Shown in pieces: positions 43,455-51,357 of a DNA stretch of 64,000 bases. The stretch is from Latilactobacillus sakei (GTDB taxonomy: Bacteria; Bacillota; Bacilli; Lactobacillales; Lactobacillaceae). Under the pieces are notes generated by a model. It saw only the letters and a program-made list of their open reading frames with translations. It had not been told where the DNA came from and did not search any database. Numbering within the stretch: the stretch's first letter is position 1; every line of letters begins with the position of its first letter. Made by a program: the position numbers and the translations under genes. The stretch lies in NCBI GenBank assembly GCA_002953655.1, contig CP025839.1, positions 248,001-312,000 on the forward strand. The letters run 5' to 3'.

Positions 43455-44390
43455 ATGACGAAGAAAATAATTCTCGATTGTGATCCTGGGCATGATGACG
43501 CAGTCGCAATGATGCTTGCTCACGGAAATCCTGAAATCGATTTGCTAGCCGTTACAACAGTTGCTGCTAATCAAACGTTAACTAAGGTAACCCGTAATGC
43601 ATTAGCGGTGGCAACCATGATTGGTATGCATGATGTGCCAATTGCTGCGGGGTGTTCACGTCCCCTAATTGAAGAAATTAAGGTCGCGGCAGATATTCAT
43701 GGTGAATCTGGCCTTGATGGTGTTGTTTTACCAAAACCAACTGTCGAACTTGAAAAAATACACGCAGTCGATTTAATTATCGATTTAATCATGAGTCATC
43801 CAGCTAAAACGATTACTTTGGTCCCAACCGGGGCTTTAACGAATATTGCGATGGCCGCGCGTAAAGAACCTCAGATTATCGACCGTGTTAAAGAAGTAGT
43901 TTTAATGGGTGGCGGTTATCATGAAGCCAATGCGAGTGCTGTAGCCGAATTTAATATTAAATTTGATCCTGAAGCTGCTAAAATTGTCTTCAATGCGGGG
44001 TGGCAAGTGACAATGGTTGGTTTAGATTTAACCCATCAAGCCTTAGCGACACCTGATATTGTGTCAGAAATTAAGGACATTCATACTGAAACGTCGGCAT
44101 TTGTTGTCGATTTATTAGCTTTCTTCCGCGATATGTATAAGAAGGGACAAAACTTCGATGCCCCTCCAGTTCATGATCCATGTGCGGTGGCCTATGTGAT
44201 TGATCCGACCGTCATGACCATTAAAAAAGTCCCAGTTGATATTGAACTCAACGGAACATTGACGCGCGGGATGACCGTCGCTGATTTCAGTTATCCAATC
44301 CCTGAAGACTGCCAAACATCAGTCGCTGTTAAATTAGACCACGCTAAATTTTGGGGTCTAGTTGAAGACGCATTGCGAACGATTGGCTAA
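43455..44390 (+). CDS. Inosine/uridine-type nucleoside hydrolase
   Basis: This 311-residue member of the IUNH family has the calcium-binding N-terminus DCDPGHDDAVAMML, the central LVPTGALTNIAMA and VLMGGGYHE, NIKFDPEAA, and the late HDPCAVAYV. These enzymes split the N-glycosidic bond of ribonucleosides to give ribose and a base. L. sakei-type bacteria are known to live on nucleosides from meat, which would fit. TGGAGG precedes the ATG at 43455. It is a single unit with a strong promoter and a terminator. Confidence 0.93.
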   Translation: MTKKIILDCDPGHDDAVAMMLAHGNPEIDLLAVTTVAANQTLTKVTRNALAVATMIGMHDVPIAAGCSRPLIEEIKVAADIHGESGLDGVVLPKPTVELEKIHAVDLIIDLIMSHPAKTITLVPTGALTNIAMAARKEPQIIDRVKEVVLMGGGYHEANASAVAEFNIKFDPEAAKIVFNAGWQVTMVGLDLTHQALATPDIVSEIKDIHTETSAFVVDLLAFFRDMYKKGQNFDAPPVHDPCAVAYVIDPTVMTIKKVPVDIELNGTLTRGMTVADFSYPIPEDCQTSVAVKLDHAKFWGLVEDALRTIG

Positions 44391-44400
44391 CGAAAGACTA

Positions 44401-44437
44401 AAAACATTACCTAATCAAATAGGTAGTGTTTTTTTAT
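44401..44437 (+). terminator. Terminator after nucleoside hydrolase gene
   Basis: AAACATTACCTA and TAGGTAGTGTTT pair around ATCAAA, followed by Ts. Confidence 0.85.
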
Positions 44438-44452
44438 TTCAATAAAAAATGG

Positions 44453-44478
44453 TATACTATCAGTTGTAACCGGTTGCA
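44453..44478 (+). promoter_or_regulatory. -10 box and cre site of the YghZ-like gene
   Basis: TATACT (44453-44458) is followed 6 bp later by TGTAACCGGTTGCA (44465-44478), which fits the cre consensus TGWAANCGNTNWCA with one mismatch. Its position at the start of transcription predicts CcpA repression. Confidence 0.72.
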
Positions 44479-44506
44479 AAAACACAGATAAAGAGGGCGT
44501 TTAAGC

Positions 44507-45493
44507 ATGTATAACGCAAAGAGAACGCGGTATGATGATATGATCTACCGGCGTGTCGGCCATTCAGGGCTGAAATTACCTGCAATTTCATTAGGGTTAT
44601 GGCATAACTTTGGTGAAACAGATAAAGTGGCGACTCAAAAAGAAATTATTTTTGGGGCTTTTGACATGGGCATTACGCATTTTGATTTAGCGAATAATTA
44701 TGGCCCACCAGCTGGTAGTGCGGAAGAAAACTTCGGGCGAATTTTGCACTCAGACTTAAAGCAATATCGGGATGAAATGATTATTTCGTCCAAAGCAGGT
44801 TATTATATGTGGCCGGGACCTTATGGTGAATGGGGCTCAAAGAAGAATTTAATCGCTAGTTGTGACCAATCATTGCAACGGATGCAATTAGATTATGTCG
44901 ATATTTTTTACAGTCATCGACCAGATCCTGAGACACCGATTGAAGAAACAGCGCGGGCGTTGGATCTATTAGTCCATCAAGGGAAAGCTTTATATATCGG
45001 CATTTCCAATTATTCTGCCGAACAAACAAAAGCAATTACTAAGATTTTCAGAGAACTGGGCACACCATTTATTATTCATCAACCCCGTTACAATATGTTG
45101 GATCGGTGGATTGAGGATGGCTTAACTGATGTGTTGGCCGAAGAAGGGTTAGGGGCAATTACGTTTAGTCCATTAGCCCAAGGCATGTTGACGAATCGCT
45201 ATTTAAATGGGATTCCAGCGGATTCACGCGCTGCCCGTCCAGATAGTCCATTCTTATCACCTGAAAAGGTTGATCAAACAATCAGTACCGTTCAAGAACT
45301 GAATAAAATTGCGCAACAACGTGGTCAATCATTGGCTGAAATGGCGCTTGCTTGGAACTTGCAACAACCAACCGTTGCCAGTGTCTTGGTGGGTGCTTCT
45401 AGATTGAGTCAACTTCAAGATAGTGTACATGCGTTAGATAACTTGACGTTTGCACCTGAAGAATTAGCGGCCATTCAAAAGGTATTAAAATAG
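44507..45493 (+). CDS. Aldo/keto reductase, YghZ (AKR14) type
   Basis: This 328-residue NADPH-dependent reductase resembles E. coli YghZ, which reduces L-glyceraldehyde 3-phosphate and methylglyoxal. Features are FDLANNYGPPAGSAEENFG with the active-site Tyr, ISSKAGYYMWPGPYGEWGS with the Lys, FYSHRPDP with the His, and FSPLAQGMLTNRYL. AAAGAGGG precedes the ATG. The cre site at the promoter suggests expression when preferred sugar is low. It is a single-gene unit with a strong terminator. Confidence 0.92.
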   Translation: MYNAKRTRYDDMIYRRVGHSGLKLPAISLGLWHNFGETDKVATQKEIIFGAFDMGITHFDLANNYGPPAGSAEENFGRILHSDLKQYRDEMIISSKAGYYMWPGPYGEWGSKKNLIASCDQSLQRMQLDYVDIFYSHRPDPETPIEETARALDLLVHQGKALYIGISNYSAEQTKAITKIFRELGTPFIIHQPRYNMLDRWIEDGLTDVLAEEGLGAITFSPLAQGMLTNRYLNGIPADSRAARPDSPFLSPEKVDQTISTVQELNKIAQQRGQSLAEMALAWNLQQPTVASVLVGASRLSQLQDSVHALDNLTFAPEELAAIQKVLK

Positions 45494-45539
45494 AAAAAAG
45501 GCGTTAGGGCAAATATAATTTGGCCCTAACGCCTTTTTG
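45494..45539. terminator. Terminator after YghZ-like gene
   Basis: AAAAAGGCGTTAGGGC and GCCCTAACGCCTTTTT are perfect arms. Confidence 0.92.
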
Positions 45540-45548
45540 ATATCCAAA

Positions 45549-45608
45549 TGTGCTTATTGAAACTGACTTCTGCGCTTAGCGGCACTCGTCAAACCGTTTC
45601 AAGCACAC
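45549..45608 (-). repeat. Long-hairpin intergenic repeat, copy D (shortened)
   Basis: Read on the reverse strand it begins GTGTGCTTGAAACG, keeps the right block CGCTAAGCGCAGAAG and ends AATAAGCACAT. The arms still pair, but the central hairpin is lost. A run of Ts follows on the plus strand. Confidence 0.55.
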
Positions 45609-45616
45609 TTTTTTTT

Positions 45617-46084
45617 TTATTCAGCTGTTTCTGCAGTTGCTGCGTTTGCTTGGATTTTACCAAGAATCGCACGTGAGAAAGGTCCTACGATGATTAATTG
45701 TAATGGTAAAGCGACGATAACGTTCATTAACCAAGTATGACGGTAGACGCTACCTAAGTGTGCAGGGATGCCACCTTCGATAAGAATACCGAAAAGTGAC
45801 ATACATGTAACCATGCCAAGAATCATCAAACATGAAATCGTCAAAATCATGACTAATTTATTGTCCTTATTGAGTGGTAAACTAAAAGCAATTTTTTTGG
45901 CGATTGCCCCAACGATGAAAACATCGAGGATGAAAGCGACGATGAAGCCAGGGATTAAGCCGGTGAATAAAGCGCCCCATGAGAGGCTATCGTGGAGGAT
46001 TAAGTTATAGATACTCATTCCAAGTACCATGCAAAAACACATTAATGTCGTAAAAATAATACCTTCTTTTTTATTGGTTGGCAT
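45617..46084 (-). CDS. DUF2798-type four-helix membrane protein
   Basis: This 155-residue protein has four hydrophobic helices: about 9-27 (IIFTTLMCFCMVLGMSIYN), 36-60, 78-104 and 118-140. The order and the MSIYNLIL and LPLQLIIVGPFSR segments recall the DUF2798 family, whose function is unknown. It lies 42 bp downstream of the BCCT transporter gene on the same strand and is likely co-transcribed. The tail is short and Ala/Glu-rich. Confidence 0.75.
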   Translation of the reverse strand: MPTNKKEGIIFTTLMCFCMVLGMSIYNLILHDSLSWGALFTGLIPGFIVAFILDVFIVGAIAKKIAFSLPLNKDNKLVMILTISCLMILGMVTCMSLFGILIEGGIPAHLGSVYRHTWLMNVIVALPLQLIIVGPFSRAILGKIQANAATAETAE

Positions 46085-46126
46085 CTTAAATTCCTTCTTT
46101 CTGAAAAGTTAACAAATATAACCGTA

Positions 46127-47701
46127 TCACATAAAAAATTTCGGTGTAAGTCTTTTTTTCAGAAAATGAGAAATTTCTTCTTTTTCTACAGGGAGGGGTT
46201 CTTCGCCATTCTTAACGGCATGGAAAATCGAAACCAGGAGTAATGCACAGACGAAAATCAGTGGGAAGCCTGCGATTACACAAACTGCTTGAACTGTTTG
46301 AAAACTACCGACAAGGACAATGCCTAGTGAAAATAGAATGAAAATGACCACCCAAGCCATCCGATTCCATCGGTTAGGTTGTTCGCCAATCTTCAATTCA
46401 AGACTGGTAAATGATGAAACGATGAAGGCTGATGATGAAATGGTCGTGGCTAAGAAAATGAAACAAGATAAGCAGAAAATCGCGAGCATGACAATCTTCC
46501 AAGGAAGCGTGGTAATGACCGCAGCAATGACGGCAGCTTGGCCTTGTGTATTCAATAAAGTAACAAGATCGACTTGGCCCGAACTTTGTAAGAAGAGGGC
46601 ATAGCCGCCAAGGATGGCGTAAAAGCTCATACAACTAAGCGCCCCATAAGTCGCCATTCCCAGTAGCACTTGGCGAATAGTCCGGCCACGAGAGATGCGG
46701 GCGATGAACAAGCCCATCACAGGCATGTAAGATAGCCACCAGCCCCAATAAAAGAGCATTTCGTGTTGGGCAAAATGGCTGTCCGAACCAGTCGCATTTA
46801 AACTAAGACGACCAAATTTATCAAATAAACGGAAAAGATTGTGCCCCTCAGCACCGATTAAGTGGCGAGTTGGACCGATTAACAAAACAAGTAATAAAAA
46901 GCCAATAGCGGTGTAAATGTGCCAAGCGCTTAGTTTTTTAATCCCCTTATTTAACCCAGCGTAGACGGTTAAAGTAAAGAGCACGAATAAAACAACGAAC
47001 AACGCCAATTTTAACCAGATAGTATCTGAAAAACCAGTCATGGTACTGAGGACTTTAGAGATAACGGGGATTTCCATTCCGATTGAAGAGCCGATTCCGC
47101 CCATAATCCCGAAGACGACAATAAAATCGATGAGTTGGCGGATAACCTTTTTATAGGTTTGAGGGCCTTCTAGTAAATCGATGGCGGCACTCAAGCGTTG
47201 AACACGTAAATTCTTAACATAGAGTGCATAGCCAATCGCAATTGTGGCGGTGGCAAAAATCATCCAGGCCATTGGTCCCCAGTTGAATTGACCGCAGACG
47301 TTGGCGTAGTGATAAGCCGCTGTAGAAAAAGGCTTAGCGCCAAATGGTGGATTTTGTAAGTATTGGAGTGGATCGGTGGTGCTGAGCATTAAGATGCTGG
47401 CATCAATCCCAGTGGCAAAAACCATGCTGCCCCATTGAAAATCGTTATATTCCGGTTTTTCATTAGGTTGGCCTAAGCGAATCCGGCCGTAGTGACTACA
47501 GCCCAACCAAATTAAAAAGATGAAATTAATAATGTAAATACCTATGTAGAGCCATTGGGAATGGGACGTCATCATGTCCAATAATTGCGAAATAGAGTGC
47601 TGGAGTGTGTCACCTCCTAACATTAAAAATGCGGAGACAATCCCGAACAATAACATCGTGGGGATAAAGACGACTTTATCAACATTCTTACGCTTTAAAA
47701 T
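46127..47701 (-). CDS. BCCT-family transporter (betaine/carnitine/choline type), probable ATT start
   Basis: This protein of about 524 residues has 12 helices. Family features include WGSMVFATGIDASIL and FNWGPMAWMIFATATIAIGYALY (in two parts), then KVLSTMTGFSDTIW and the helix FYWGWWLSYMPVMGLFIARISRG. BCCT carriers take up betaine, carnitine or choline, usually for osmoprotection. The start is unclear. AGGAGG (47708-47713) is followed at 6 bp by ATT, giving (I)LKRKNVDKVVFIP, which matches the usual N-terminus of these carriers. The frame continues to ATG codons at 47761 and 47773, but these have no ribosome site and lie in a palindrome next to the promoter. Confidence 0.85.
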   Translation of the reverse strand: MLKRKNVDKVVFIPTMLLFGIVSAFLMLGGDTLQHSISQLLDMMTSHSQWLYIGIYIINFIFLIWLGCSHYGRIRLGQPNEKPEYNDFQWGSMVFATGIDASILMLSTTDPLQYLQNPPFGAKPFSTAAYHYANVCGQFNWGPMAWMIFATATIAIGYALYVKNLRVQRLSAAIDLLEGPQTYKKVIRQLIDFIVVFGIMGGIGSSIGMEIPVISKVLSTMTGFSDTIWLKLALFVVLFVLFTLTVYAGLNKGIKKLSAWHIYTAIGFLLLVLLIGPTRHLIGAEGHNLFRLFDKFGRLSLNATGSDSHFAQHEMLFYWGWWLSYMPVMGLFIARISRGRTIRQVLLGMATYGALSCMSFYAILGGYALFLQSSGQVDLVTLLNTQGQAAVIAAVITTLPWKIVMLAIFCLSCFIFLATTISSSAFIVSSFTSLELKIGEQPNRWNRMAWVVIFILFSLGIVLVGSFQTVQAVCVIAGFPLIFVCALLLVSIFHAVKNGEEPLPVEKEEISHFLKKRLTPKFFM

Positions 47702-47761
47702 AATGTTCCTCCTGTGTTTGTTAAAGTCTAAGTTGTTTATTTCAAAATAAAAAGCGCCCAT

Positions 47762-47803
47762 ACAATTGGTCAACTGACCACCTGTACAAGCGCGTTATTA
47801 TAA
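47762..47803 (-). promoter_or_regulatory. BCCT promoter with operator-like palindrome
   Basis: On the reverse strand TATAAT lies at about 47797-47803, and just downstream is TGGTCA-GT-TGACCA (47767-47780), a perfect 14-bp palindrome with an outer ACA/TGT pair. A repressor bound here would block early transcription, perhaps in response to osmotic state. Confidence 0.62.
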
Positions 47804-47892
47804 CGTATACAAATGAAAAAACAGCCTAACTTGATTTACTTCTTCTTATAGCATAGCACTTATCTGAGATTTGTTAAGGGGAGATTAAAAGA

Positions 47893-48426
47893 TTAAAGGT
47901 CGGCGGTGGCGAGCCACTTTAAGTAATCTTGTTCACGATTGATGGCATGCTCTAAAATTAAATAATGGCCATAATTGGCAGTGACCGCTGCTTGATTAGG
48001 AAAGACGAGCGCTTTGCGCGCCAATAGGTGGGTTAGTTTATCGGTGTGTAGGGTTGTTTGTTCCGCAAACATAGCGGGCAGATGTTGATCATCTTTTGAT
48101 TCGATAAAATAAAGTTTGAGGATGAATTCATCTTTGCTAGCAAGAATCTCACTAGTGGGTGAATAACGCCATTCATTAAAATAACTAACGCCACTAGCGG
48201 TAATTGTATATTGTTTCTTCTTGAGTTTAGTGCCAGAAATGAGTTCGATATGGGTAATTAATTTTTCGGTTTCGAGGCGCTTTAGTTCGGGATAGATTTG
48301 GCTGTGCTTGGCTTGCCAAAATTCACCAATTTCATTTTCAAAAACGCGTTTAAGGTCGTATCCAGTTTTGGGCGCCTGATTTAATAGTCCGAGGAGTAAG
48401 TACTGGAGAATATTTTTCTGTGCCAT
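47893..48426 (-). CDS. PadR-family transcriptional regulator
   Basis: This is a 177-residue protein. The N-terminal winged helix is typical of PadR (ILQYLLLGLLNQAPKTGYDL, then FWQAKHSQIYPELKRLE), with a C-terminal helical dimer domain of the Vir_act_alpha type. PadR proteins repress phenolic acid decarboxylase or efflux genes. No such gene is next to it, so the target is unknown. AAGGAA precedes the ATG at 48426. Confidence 0.88.
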   Translation of the reverse strand: MAQKNILQYLLLGLLNQAPKTGYDLKRVFENEIGEFWQAKHSQIYPELKRLETEKLITHIELISGTKLKKKQYTITASGVSYFNEWRYSPTSEILASKDEFILKLYFIESKDDQHLPAMFAEQTTLHTDKLTHLLARKALVFPNQAAVTANYGHYLILEHAINREQDYLKWLATADL

Positions 48427-48632
48427 ATAGAAGTTCCTTTCTAAGCGAAATCTTAGTTAAAGTATAGCATAGGCAGGGGAGATGGTTGCCATTAGAATAT
48501 AGTTACTTTTTGTAAGTCTTTTTAATTGAATTTCGAAGTAGTTTGGTATAGGATAGCTGAATTGGGTGTCTAATCAGGCTATTTTCCAAGGGAGATAGCA
48601 ACAATACTAATATAATAGAAGGAGGCCATTTA

Positions 48633-48902
48633 ATGGCTAAGAAATCAAAGATTGCAAAATTAGCAAAACAACGTGCATTAGTTGCAAAATATGCGGATCT
48701 ACGTGCGACTTTAAAAGCGGAAGGGAACTACGCTGCTTTAGCACAACTACCAAAGGATTCAAGTCCAGTGCGCCTACGTAACCGGGACTTGATTGATGGC
48801 CGACCAAGAAGTTTCATGCGTAAATTCGGCATGAGCCGGCTCAATTTCCGCGAATTAGCCCACAAAGGCCAAATCCCAGGCGTCAAAAAAGCAAGCTGGT
48901 AA
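48633..48902 (+). CDS. rpsN2: Ribosomal protein S14, zinc-independent paralogue
   Basis: This 89-residue S14 has the conserved end [18 protein letters not shown]. It lacks the CxxC...CxxC zinc ribbon of the shorter 61-residue S14 of the main ribosomal operon, so it is the long 'C-minus' form. Such paralogues usually replace the zinc form when zinc is scarce, often under Zur. I do not see a clear Zur box upstream. GAAGGAGG precedes the ATG. It is a single-gene unit away from other ribosomal genes. Confidence 0.95.
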   Translation: MAKKSKIAKLAKQRALVAKYADLRATLKAEGNYAALAQLPKDSSPVRLRNRDLIDGRPRSFMRKFGMSRLNFRELAHKGQIPGVKKASW

Positions 48903-48906
48903 AAAA

Positions 48907-49026
48907 GTGAGTGCGTTAATTCGCGGTTAGCTTTTGAGTATTTGCATAATCAGACGGATAAGCGCCAGAGGCGATTGTCTGGCTGATGTAGCAAAGCGCA
49001 GAAAGTTGCGAATTAAAAGCACGTTA
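48907..49026 (+). repeat. Long-hairpin intergenic repeat, copy E (full)
   Basis: It begins GAGTGCGTTAATTCGC and ends GCGAATTAAAAGCACGTT, so the outer arms pair (TTAATTCGC with GCGAATTAA). The left block TTTTGAGTATTTGC pairs with the right block GCAAAGCGCAGAAA. The central hairpin uses CAGAC/GTCTG with GCGCC/GGCG. Confidence 0.8.
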
Positions 49027-49032
49027 AAAAAA

Positions 49033-49124
49033 GAAGTGCTAGAAAAGCTAATCCTCGTAAGTTGGCTTTGGAAGCACGTTAAAAGCTAGGCACGGGAACC
49101 TAGCTGGAAAACCACGTTAAAGGG
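49033..49124 (+). repeat. Two degenerate tails of the long-hairpin repeat
   Basis: After copy E come two shorter pieces, each ending CACGTTAAA (near 49083 and 49121). The second contains AGCTAGGC-ACGGGA-ACCTAGCT. They look like eroded extra copies. Confidence 0.4.
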
Positions 49125-49146
49125 GTCTCTTCGAGGCCTCTTTTTC
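49119..49146 (+). terminator. Terminator in the rpsN2-MFS interval
   Basis: AAAGGGGTCTC and GAGGCCTCTTT pair (two G-T wobbles) around TTC, then Ts. Confidence 0.7.
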
Positions 49147-49230
49147 TGTGTCTTGAATCCACAACGTTTTTTTGATATATTGGTAGGAATTGTTTAACAA
49201 GTCAACTAAATTAAATGAGGAGGATTGAAG

Positions 49231-49275
49231 ATGAGTTATGCACAATTTATCCAAAGTGCGACCGTAAGCGACTAA
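49231..49275 (+). CDS. 14-codon leader peptide of MFS exporter gene
   Basis: ATG at 49231 has a strong AGGAGG 7 bp upstream and encodes MSYAQFIQSATVSD followed by TAA. The stop is immediately followed by the first arm of an inverted repeat that covers the start codon of the MFS gene. The layout is that of inducible leader peptides (cat, erm), where a stalled ribosome frees the next start. The other view, a remnant of a truncated gene, remains possible. Confidence 0.55.
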   Translation: MSYAQFIQSATVSD

Positions 49276-49328
49276 AGACGTTTTTCAGCAGATTAAATTA
49301 ATTAGGAGTTTTAAAATGAAAAACGTCT
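49276..49328 (+). promoter_or_regulatory. Putative translational attenuator over the MFS start codon
   Basis: AGACGTTTTTCA (49276-49287) is perfectly complementary to TGAAAAACGTCT (49317-49328), which includes the last two bases of the ATG at 49316. The TAGGAG ribosome site lies in the 29-nt loop. In RNA this hairpin would hide the start codon. Confidence 0.68.
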
Positions 49329-50491
49329 CAAAAAAAAGCCCATCAATTCTATTAATGATTGTGTTGGTGGGATTTCCACAAATTAGCGAATCAATTTTTA
49401 CGCCCGTCTTACCAATGATTAGTCGGGCCTTTCACGTCAGTGCGCAAACGGCGCAGTTAACCATGAGTACCTATTTTATGGCCTTTGCCTTTGGTGTTTT
49501 ATTCTGGGGCTGGTTATCTGATCAGCTTGGTCGACGGTTAACCATGCTGCTGGGCATCGGCGTCTATCTGCTCGGTAATGGTGGCCTGTTATTAGCTGGC
49601 CATTTTAGTGGGTTAATTCTAGCGAGATTGGTACAAGCTTTTGGCGCAAGTGTTGGTTCAGTGGTGACGCAAACCATTATGCGTGAATCCTTCAGCGGTG
49701 TGCGTGGGGCGCAAGTCTTTGCCAAAGTTGGGGCAGCGATGGCACTTGCACCAGCCTTAGGCCCGTTGATTGGCGGTCTTGTCCAAACCTATTTTGGTTA
49801 TCGCCAAGTTTTCTCGGTGTTAATCATGATGGCGGTTGGCGCGATTTTATACGCGGGTGCGTGCTTGCCAGAAACGCGGCCAGCTGGTGTGCCAGCACAG
49901 ATTAACGTCGGGTTAGTGACAAAACGCTTATTAACAGATAAAAAGGTCTGGGTTTACGGGGCCGTGATTAGCGGCATCAACGGCATCTTATTCAGTTATT
50001 ATGCTGAAGCGCCGTTTATCTTTATCAACCATTTCCATCTCAGCACGGTTCAATATGGCTGGTTAGGGCTTGTTTTAGCGGCTGCTAGTATTTTGGGCGC
50101 GATGACCACCAATTACGGCGCACCTAAGTTGGGAGCGGTAATGATGGCTAAAATCGGCTTAGTACTCGCTTTAATAGGGAGCCTGTTATTGTTAGTTGCC
50201 AGTTATTATGATCAGCTGTTGTTGATGGTTATTTTAATTCTAATCGTCTTTTGGGGATTAAATACGACTTTACCGGTCGTTTTAAACCTGGCATTAGTCG
50301 GTTACGAAGCGGTGATTGGCACTGCCAGTGGGCTATTTAGTTTTGGTTATTACCTTGCAATCAGTGCTTTGACTTACGGCATGAGTTTGTTGCATACAGG
50401 CGCAATCAGTCGATTGCCGTTGTATATCGTAACGATTGTCGCTGTCATGGCACTTTGGTATGGGTTAGTGATTCGAAATAACGAAGTGTAA
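49316..50491 (+). CDS. MFS drug exporter, Bcr/CflA-type
   Basis: This 391-residue transporter has 12 helices. Motif A between helices 2 and 3 is GWLSDQLGRR, with GRRLTMLLG typical. The motif C-like LAPALGPLIGGLVQTYFGYR in helix 5 and the Bcr/CflA-like LARLVQAFGASVGSVV are characteristic of proton-driven drug exporters (DHA1). A leader peptide and hairpin precede it, suggesting induction by a translation-stalling compound. A TetR gene converges from downstream. The substrate is unknown. Confidence 0.9.
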   Translation: MKNVSKKSPSILLMIVLVGFPQISESIFTPVLPMISRAFHVSAQTAQLTMSTYFMAFAFGVLFWGWLSDQLGRRLTMLLGIGVYLLGNGGLLLAGHFSGLILARLVQAFGASVGSVVTQTIMRESFSGVRGAQVFAKVGAAMALAPALGPLIGGLVQTYFGYRQVFSVLIMMAVGAILYAGACLPETRPAGVPAQINVGLVTKRLLTDKKVWVYGAVISGINGILFSYYAEAPFIFINHFHLSTVQYGWLGLVLAAASILGAMTTNYGAPKLGAVMMAKIGLVLALIGSLLLLVASYYDQLLLMVILILIVFWGLNTTLPVVLNLALVGYEAVIGTASGLFSFGYYLAISALTYGMSLLHTGAISRLPLYIVTIVAVMALWYGLVIRNNEV

Positions 50492-50494
50492 TTG

Positions 50495-50538
50495 AAAAGG
50501 ACTTGAGACAAAAGTGATTTTGTCCCAAGTCCTTTTTT
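50495..50538. terminator. Bidirectional terminator between MFS and TetR genes
   Basis: AAAAGGACTTG and CAAGTCCTTTT plus GACAAAA/TTTTGTC arms. Confidence 0.9.
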
Positions 50539-50543
50539 GATGG

Positions 50544-51215
50544 TTAAGAATGGCGTTGTTGTTCAAGGCCAGCGAGGAAAATATCTAAGCCCAACATGAA
50601 TTTTTCAGCGGAATGTTGCTGTTGTTGCCGGTGGTGTTCGAACGTTTTTAAAAAAGCGTCGAAATGATTGTCAGCAGCGATGGTTTTCATCTTCACCGGG
50701 AGTTGTGCGAGGTAAGCATCAGTTTGGTGACGCACGCGCTGTTTCATATCGATTTCATCCGCAATATCGGCGAAGAGGCCTGACATAAAGTGATCGATGG
50801 ATTCAATCGCTAGGCTACTTTGTTCGGGTGTAAAGCCAGCGTCTAACAAGATTTGTAAGAGGCGGTTAATGAGGCTCAGGCGGATTTTGGTTGCAGGGAC
50901 AGTCCGTAACATTAATTCGGCTGCATAGGGCCGTTCAAGGTAGGTCGCATAAATTGTTTTGAAGATTAGTTTGATTTGTTCCGTCCAAGGCATGGTTGTC
51001 GTTGTTGGTGGGAATTGAATCCCGGCGATAATCTCGTCCGCCATTGCTTGAAGGAGCGCTTGTTTGTTTTCAAAGTGCCAGTAAAAAGTCGCGACACCAA
51101 TCTGTAGTTTGGCTGCAATTTTACGAATTGAGAGTTGTTCAACTGTGCCACCGGTTTGCATAATTTCAAAGGCAGCGGCCGTAATTTGGGCTGCTGAAAT
51201 TGTTTGTTTAACCAT
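50544..51215 (-). CDS. TetR-family regulator of the divergent ABC exporter
   Basis: This is a 223-residue TetR protein. The N-terminal helix-turn-helix (residues about 28-55) reads LSIRKIAAKLQIGVATFYWHF. The C-terminal ligand domain is of the TetR_C type, with a His/Gln-rich end (HHRQQQQHS). It is transcribed away from the heterodimeric ABC exporter, and the shared interval contains a perfect TCGAAC-ACT-GTTCGA operator. Repression of both sides until a drug binds is the expected model. Confidence 0.88.
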   Translation of the reverse strand: MVKQTISAAQITAAAFEIMQTGGTVEQLSIRKIAAKLQIGVATFYWHFENKQALLQAMADEIIAGIQFPPTTTTMPWTEQIKLIFKTIYATYLERPYAAELMLRTVPATKIRLSLINRLLQILLDAGFTPEQSSLAIESIDHFMSGLFADIADEIDMKQRVRHQTDAYLAQLPVKMKTIAADNHFDAFLKTFEHHRQQQQHSAEKFMLGLDIFLAGLEQQRHS

Positions 51216-51285
51216 CTTAATAAACCGCCTTTATTTTTCAGAAAAAAGAATTGTAATTATTTTTAAAATTTGTTAAAGTATTAAC

Positions 51286-51307
51286 TCGAACACTGTTCGA
51301 TTATACT
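51286..51307 (+). promoter_or_regulatory. TetR operator and ABC exporter -10
   Basis: TCGAAC-ACT-GTTCGA (51286-51300) is a perfect palindrome directly followed by TATACT (51302-51307). A bound TetR protein would cover the promoter. Confidence 0.75.
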
Positions 51308-51357
51308 GTACATGATTTGGGCAGTTGAATCAACTTAAAGGAAAAAGAGGGATGCGC

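Noticed and set aside
47702-47773. ATG codons at 47773 and 47761 as start of the BCCT gene
   Set aside because: They have no ribosome site, fall in or beside a palindrome near the predicted transcript start, and would add residues unlike other BCCT proteins.
48430-48632. Zur box before the zinc-free S14 gene
   Set aside because: No palindrome close to the Bacillus Zur consensus was found.
49231-49275. Truncated remnant of a longer gene
   Set aside because: Not fully excluded, but the strong ribosome site, the stop placed exactly before the pairing arm and the perfect match to the exporter start favour a leader peptide.
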